Position numbers and translations under genes: made by a program. A stretch of DNA of 64,000 nt from NCBI GenBank assembly GCA_916700875.1, contig CAKAKS010000061.1:62001-126000 (forward strand). Reading direction: 5' to 3'. The DNA is from Sebastes aleutianus (taxonomy: Eukaryota > Chordata > Actinopteri > Perciformes > Sebastidae). Shown here in pieces: positions 58,910-64,000 of the stretch (position 1 is the first letter of the stretch; each line of letters begins with the position of its first letter). The notes under the pieces are model-generated. The model did not search any database. It saw nothing but the letters and a program-made list of their open reading frames with translations, and had not been told where the DNA came from.

Positions 58910-59472
58910 GAGAAGTGGTGACATAAAAATCAATCAGAGAGAAGTTGGACACCATATCATCAACATTAAATCTAAAGGACTCCGATACAAAAGCCCTGCA
59001 ACAAATACTACCTTTAGAGATTATGATGCTCAAATTGTGTCAAAATATATAAGTTACAATGCTGTAAAATTATAATAGTGTGTATTATATATAATATAAT
59101 TGTATTATAATAGTGTGCCACAGAGGTGTTGATTCAAGTGAAAGGTAATATCTGAAGTCAAAGTATTTGGTCTTGATGTACTGTATTATACTGTAAATTC
59201 TACCTGATATTTTGCTCCTCCTAAATAAAGTTCAGTTTCTTTTAAAGGAAATAAAATACAAATAATTCACTGCTGCAAAATGAGGATTCAACTCAATGAT
59301 TCCTGCAGTCAGAGTAATGAATGTGGTGATGTTGAATTGCTACCTGTCCTTTAATGTTTTAATATTTTTCATTGGTGATTAAATAAAGTTTGAATTATAA
59401 AATCGATTCATTAGACATTTATGAGAAACACATGATTGTGTAAAGTGAAAGTTTTTGTCTTCTTTCTCTGAC

Positions 59473-59758
59473 CTTTGAGTCCTGAGCTGGTCTCTGACAA
59501 CCTCTCTACCAGATCAGTCCTGTTCATGTCCATTAAAACCTCCCTGGTCACCTCCACAGACTGCTGGCCGCAGGTCTTCACCATCAGATCCACCACTTCA
59601 TCTGCACTGTCTGCAAAATGCAGTACTTTAAATGGGATGTATGGGAGGATCTTCTTGAAGTACGTGAACTGCAGCAACTGCTTGAATTTCTTGAGCTCCT
59701 CGTTACTCAAATCCTTCAGTGTTTTCAAAACAATCTGTTTCACAGCTGCAATTTTTAC
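59473..59758 (-). CDS. PYD exon 14
   Basis: This 286-nt exon is phase 0 to 1 and reads VKIAAVKQIVLKTLKDL, with LLQFTYFKKILPYIPFKVL and QQSVEVTREVLMDMNRTDL. Acceptor TTTTTCAG, donor GTCAGA as in exon 3. Confidence 0.83.
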
Positions 59759-60605
59759 CTGAAAAATTCAAAGGATATGTTAAGCAAATGTGTTATTTCT
59801 CAACTGGGACAGTTAAAGATGTATTTCTTTGCCGTTCATCAGTGTCAGTGTTTTAGACATAGCGTAAATGTAATAAGATTTGTTTTTTCTGCATGATCAC
59901 TCAAGACGATACATTAATATCTGTTCTATTGATTGTGTGTTTTACCTTGTTTTCTTTACAAAGTATTGTATGTGTATTTATTTCTTTAGCAACATCAAAG
60001 CAAAAGATGATTCCCTTTTCCCTTTAATTCCTATAAACTGATTACTACCACCTGATCTGACATAACATATCCTTATTTTTTTAGCAGTGGTTAAAAGAAA
60101 GTGTTTTCTCTACTTGTTTTAATGGCTAAATATTACAAACTAGAATGACACTCATAGAGCACAGACCACCGTCAACGCTGATGATTTAGTCACAACCTCT
60201 GCAGATAATGCCCTTTCCTGAGTTTTTGGCCCATACCACAACAGTTTACCAAGTTTCATGAAAATCCGGCCAGTTTTTCTGTAATCGTGCTGACAGACAA
60301 ACAGACAAATGGAAAAACAGACAAACCAAGCTGCAAACATAACCTGCTTTGGTGGTGGTAATACAAATAACTTGATATTTGTTCTTATCTTCAGTATTAG
60401 AGCAGCAGAGCAGTAAATCTATCATAACATCAGTGGATAACATTATTACTGAAGAGCTCAACCTTAACACTGAGAACCATCCAATTTAAAACACTAGGTT
60501 TGGTTTGTATCATCATTTAAAATGTTCAAGATGAGGACGGTTTTCAACCTGCATCTATTGAATGAAAGCTGTGATGTGTAAAGTCAGACTCACTCTCTCT
60601 GACAC

Positions 60606-60637
60606 TGCAGGTTGATGTTCATCCACAGACTGTTCCT
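60606..60637 (-). CDS. Linker exon with weak donor (32 nt)
   Basis: Equivalent of 28107..28138 with one change (EEQSVDEHQPA); donor GTGTCA. Doubtful use. Confidence 0.38.
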
Positions 60638-61012
60638 CTGGGGAGAAAAGACATTTAAAATGACTCAGAGGATTATAATCTAATTTGACATGGAGAGTAA
60701 AATCAACTTCAATAAGGCTCAGTTACTTTAAAAGGAAATAAAACAAATTCACATCAAATCATAAACACCTCCACGATCTAAAGCTTTCCAACACGAAAGC
60801 CGTGCAGCAAATACTAAACTCATTACACTGATAATATTCTGTGTGACTGTTGTTGGTTTAATTAATTCATTGATCCTGCCAACAGCTTTTTATATTTCAC
60901 ATTGCTGATGACACAGATTTTGAAGCAGTTTTACTTTTTTTATGATGAATTATAAAATGTATTTATTAGACATTCATGAGACACACGTGATTATGTGATG
61001 TGACAGTCTTAC

Positions 61013-61298
61013 CTTTGAGTCCTGAGCTGGGCTTTGACAACATCTGCATCAGATCAGTCTTGTTCATTTTCTGTAAAACCTCCCTGGTTAACTCCACAGA
61101 CTGCCGGCTGTAGGTCTGCACCAGCTGATCCACTGTTTCTGCTCTGTCTGATGTGAGACTCAACGTCAATGAGATGTCTGGGAGGTTCTTCTGTGAAACA
61201 ATCGACTGCAGGAACTCCTCGAATTTCTTGATCTCCTCGTTACTCAAATGATTCAGAGTTTCCAAGAGCAGATATCTAACAGCTGCTATTGTTGCTAC
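61013..61298 (-). CDS. PYD exon 15
   Basis: This 286-nt exon is phase 0 to 1 and reads VATIAAVRYLLLETLNHL, with IKKFEEFLQSIVSQKNLPDI and RQSVELTREVLQKMNKTDL. It is the unit 3 equivalent of exons 4 and 9 and the most upstream PYD in the window. Confidence 0.84.
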
Positions 61299-61448
61299 CT
61301 GAAATAATCAATACATTCATAATATAATAAGTAAATCATGACTTTGGGTCTTATCATTATTTAAAATGTTAAAGATGACCACATTTTTAACCTGCATCTG
61401 TTAAATGAAAGCTGTGTTGTCTGAAGTCAGACATGTGACATTACTCAC

Positions 61449-61489
61449 TTTCTGGATCAGTGCAGGTCGGTGTTCATCTGAGTGTTTCT
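61449..61489 (-). CDS. Linker exon (41 nt)
   Basis: EKHSDEHRPALIQK, phase 1 to 0. It is the most upstream recognisable array exon; its upstream partner is not in the window unless it is the module at 62709. Confidence 0.6.
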
Positions 61490-62536
61490 CTGAGGAGAAA
61501 AGTGGTAAAAGTCATGAGTGATGATCTAACAACTGACAATAAACATTGTTATCAGGCAACATTACCTTTTCTAAAATTTACAAAACACAAAATTACACTT
61601 AAAAGTTTCTATTTATTCCTCATTCCAGCCGATGAGGAACGGCTGATTGGTGAAGTTGAAATGAGGAGTTATCTGATACGACACCTCCTCATTTCACTAC
61701 AAACACCTGAATAAGGTGACAGCAGGCTGGAGGGAGATCACCAGGAGCCTGATAGTTTACTGAGGCTACTGTTGGCTGTATTCTTTGTCATTTTCAGTAA
61801 ATATCGCAGACTAAAACCTGTGTTTTCTGTTTAAAAAACAAAAATATTGGAAGAGAGCAAGTACTACTCCCCCATCTTTTAAGTGGTTACGTCTCTAGTC
61901 TGATCTGGACCGTACAGCTGATAGGTACGTGGTTTGTTTACATCGCGTAAGAGAAGTGCATATTTAAAAATGAGTGGACAGAGTGTCAGATGTTATTAGG
62001 CTATAAGTAAATATAAATACCACAAATCTATATTCTTATCTTGTTGGTTTCTTATTCTGTAAATAAGAAGACATAACAAGGTCGATATTATTCATTATTA
62101 CAATAAATGATTAGTTCTACCTCATTATAAAACATATGGATGCATTTCTAGGGGGTTCAGTGAGCCCCCTGAACCAACGCAGACTGTATCTGTCACCCTC
62201 CAGGATGGCTTCACATCACAATGAAACAGATCAGTGTCTGACCTCGACATTTTGTGATGGAGTACGACCCCACAAAGCCACTGGTGAAGAAGTTGTGAGC
62301 TTCCAAGGACCTGTAGGTCTTGAGGATGCACTGTGTGTAAAGCCCTGCGTGATGTCGCATGTCAAAACAGGCTAATGGCTTTGAGTAACATTAGCGCTGC
62401 TACTGTCTTGAACCTGCATGGAGTTCACTCAGATATTCAAGTCTATTACATCATAACATTATATGGCTGTTGGTATTGATATTATAAAGGTAAGTTTAAT
62501 TCATCATATATTGAGTAAATGTAATAGTGTCACTTA

Positions 62537-62709
62537 TCAGGCGATTCAACCAGATAGCAGAAAATATCTGGGAATGACACTTCAGGCCATTTAGTCGGAT
62601 CATCTGTCCAGTCTTTTATAAGATATGGACAATCATCTACTCCGATTCTGTCTAATTTTTGTACGTAACGTTCTTTGTTGAGTGAGGACAAGGAGTCTAT
62701 ATAAGACAT
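62537..62709 (-). pseudogene. YqaJ-type N-terminus module, unit 3, donor lost
   Basis: ATG at 62709, MSYIDSLSSLDKERYVQK through SFPDIFCYLVESP. The donor base change gives ATAAGT instead of GTAAGT. Confidence 0.5.
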
Positions 62710-63097
62710 GGCACTTTAGCATGTAAATTTATGATATTAAAAACCACGCTTTCCGAGCATATCCAGGTGGGGGAAAAGGATTGTTTTCCCCCACGGAGAC
62801 TCCGCCCTAAACCACGGCCCCAACTATGACAAGACACCGACTGTATGTATGCCGAATTGTAATAAAACAGTATAGGTTGTTGTTCTTGGGAGGATTAAGC
62901 CAAGACAGCTAATATGTGCTAGCCTCAGTTGTAACTTGTTGTCACGGTAAATATTCACTTATTCTGCAGCCTGATGGAGACACGAGTGTCAAACTCAGCC
63001 ATTTATCCGTTTATTTCCTCACTAACTGGCAACTTGAGCTCTGACAACACAGAGATACCACGTGACACCAACGCCGTTATACTATTGGCTCACAAGA

Positions 63098-63159
63098 CTT
63101 AACGGCTGCAGGTGTCGCTGTTAACAAGCATTTCTGAATCTTACAAACAGTCCCTTTAA
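63098..63159. mobile_element. TTAA-element fragment (3' end), copy 3
   Basis: The fragment matches 10231..10292 (AACGGCTGCAGGTGTCGC to AGTCCCTTTAA). The 5' part is missing and it marks the edge of unit 3. Confidence 0.8.
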
Positions 63160-63423
63160 AAAGCAAAAAATGAGAGGTTATTTGATTTTCGTTTTAAAAT
63201 ACAAGAATTATTATTGATATACAAGGTGTTTTTCTTTATCGGGGTCAAAAAGGGATGAACTAAACTTAAAAAAACAGGTTGATTTTGATTTTCTATTTCT
63301 CAAAAAAAAAAAAAAAAAAAAAAATGCCCCATTTTTCATATTCTGCGACCGGAAGTTACCATTTACAAAGTAAGAGCGCGTATGAGCACGGTGCTGCTGT
63401 GTAACTGAGGGTGATGGACACAT
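63160..63423. other. Intergenic stretch, nothing recognised
   Basis: AT-rich with a long A-run near 63301-63323; no gene or known repeat identified. Confidence 0.4.
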
Positions 63424-63954
63424 GGTCGGCGCCAGAGTGTTAGGGGCGGACGGGCAATCAGCTTTAACAGGGGGGGCATTTTTTTCACCTCATATGGCCT
63501 TTATTAAGTGAATCTTTAACATTATCATGTTTTATGAAAGAAATAAACTGACAGAGAGGTGTATACATACTGGCACGTATGCGCACAGGCGCGCACGCAC
63601 GCATACACATGCTGTTATGTCCACAAAAAACGGTTATAAACTAACACCGTGTCCTAACTTGATGCGAGCGTCCGACTATCGTGCTGCATCTGACGCTCTC
63701 TGTCCACTGAATACGTTAAATCTGCACTTCTGTTACATCATGTAAACAAACCAGGAACATATCAGTTGTGAGCTCCAGATCAGACTGGAGCTGGAGACGT
63801 AACCACCTCAAAGATGGGTTAGTAGTACTTGTTATCTTTCTACGTTCGTACTTTTTTTTTTTTATCAGAAAACACACATTTTATTTGTGATATTTACTGG
63901 AAATAACATACAATATAGCCAAGAGCAAGTAGGTTGTTATCTAGTGATCTTCTC
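63424..63954. repeat. Uninterrupted copy of the 530-bp repeat (Tc1 empty site)
   Basis: Reverse complement of 3939..4268 joined to 5886..6071, with a single TA at 63604-63605 where the other copy carries the Tc1 element. Confidence 0.85.
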
Positions 63955-64000
63955 AAGCCAACTGACACCTTATTATGGTTTCTGTTTTGAAATGAGGAAG

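Larger units (their letters stand above)
57421..63097. repeat. Segmental duplication unit 3 (truncated)
   Basis: Collinear with the start of units 1 and 2, with a deletion of about 0.6 kb between PYD exons 13 and 14. Homology stops at 63097, where a TTAA-element fragment takes over. Confidence 0.88.

Overview
The window is vertebrate, and almost certainly teleost fish, nuclear DNA. Genes are split by GT-AG introns. The sequence is saturated with fish-type transposons (L2-like LINE, Tc1/mariner, hAT and TTAA MITEs, a Gypsy-like solo LTR, a DIRS1-type retrotransposon). The recognisable host genes belong to the inflammasome system. There is no bacterial-style organisation.

Left part (1-10 kb, + strand): a decayed L2-like LINE ends about 40 bp before the start codon of pycard, which encodes ASC, the PYD-CARD adaptor. 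pycard can be assembled as four exons (1726..1978, 7955..7999, 8306..8353, 9186..9451), all in phase, giving 203 residues. Its 6-kb first intron holds a Tc1 element nested in another repeat and a hAT MITE.

Middle-left (10-17.5 kb): mostly repeats. These include a TTAA element, a 1145-bp hAT-type element with an 8-bp target duplication, a solo LTR and a partial TTAA-type repeat. There are also decayed minus-strand remnants of PYD-gene linker exons and an ASC-like exon.

17.5-24.2 kb, minus strand: the 3' half of a FIIND gene (ZU5-UPA, as in NLRP1 and CARD8). It retains an F-S-P autoproteolysis motif and, unusually, is followed through short linker exons by a C-terminal PYD exon. All eleven exons are in phase. 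One linker exon resembles ASC exon 2 in length, phase and sequence.

24.6-63.1 kb, minus strand: three tandem segmental-duplication units carrying 14 further PYD exons. Nearly all are 286 or 280 nt, phase 0 to 1, separated by 29-44-nt linker exons of phase 1 to 0. The last PYD joins the FIIND exons in phase, so the array could encode one very large multi-PYD-FIIND-PYD protein, or a family of alternative isoforms. Each unit also carries a short start-codon-bearing module resembling the N-terminus of a multicopy fish YqaJ-type protein. Unit 2 contains a PYD exon that looks like a hybrid made by unequal exchange, and an intact-looking 5763-bp DIRS1-type element whose empty site is preserved in unit 1. 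Unit 3 has lost one PYD splice acceptor and is cut off near 63.1 kb by repeats.

Taken together, the locus places the adaptor ASC tail-to-tail with an expanding PYD array attached to a self-cleaving FIIND module. By analogy with NLRP1/CARD8 the FIIND could release a UPA-PYD fragment that nucleates ASC; this is inference. Exon joins were derived by reading splice signals and phases, not from transcripts.
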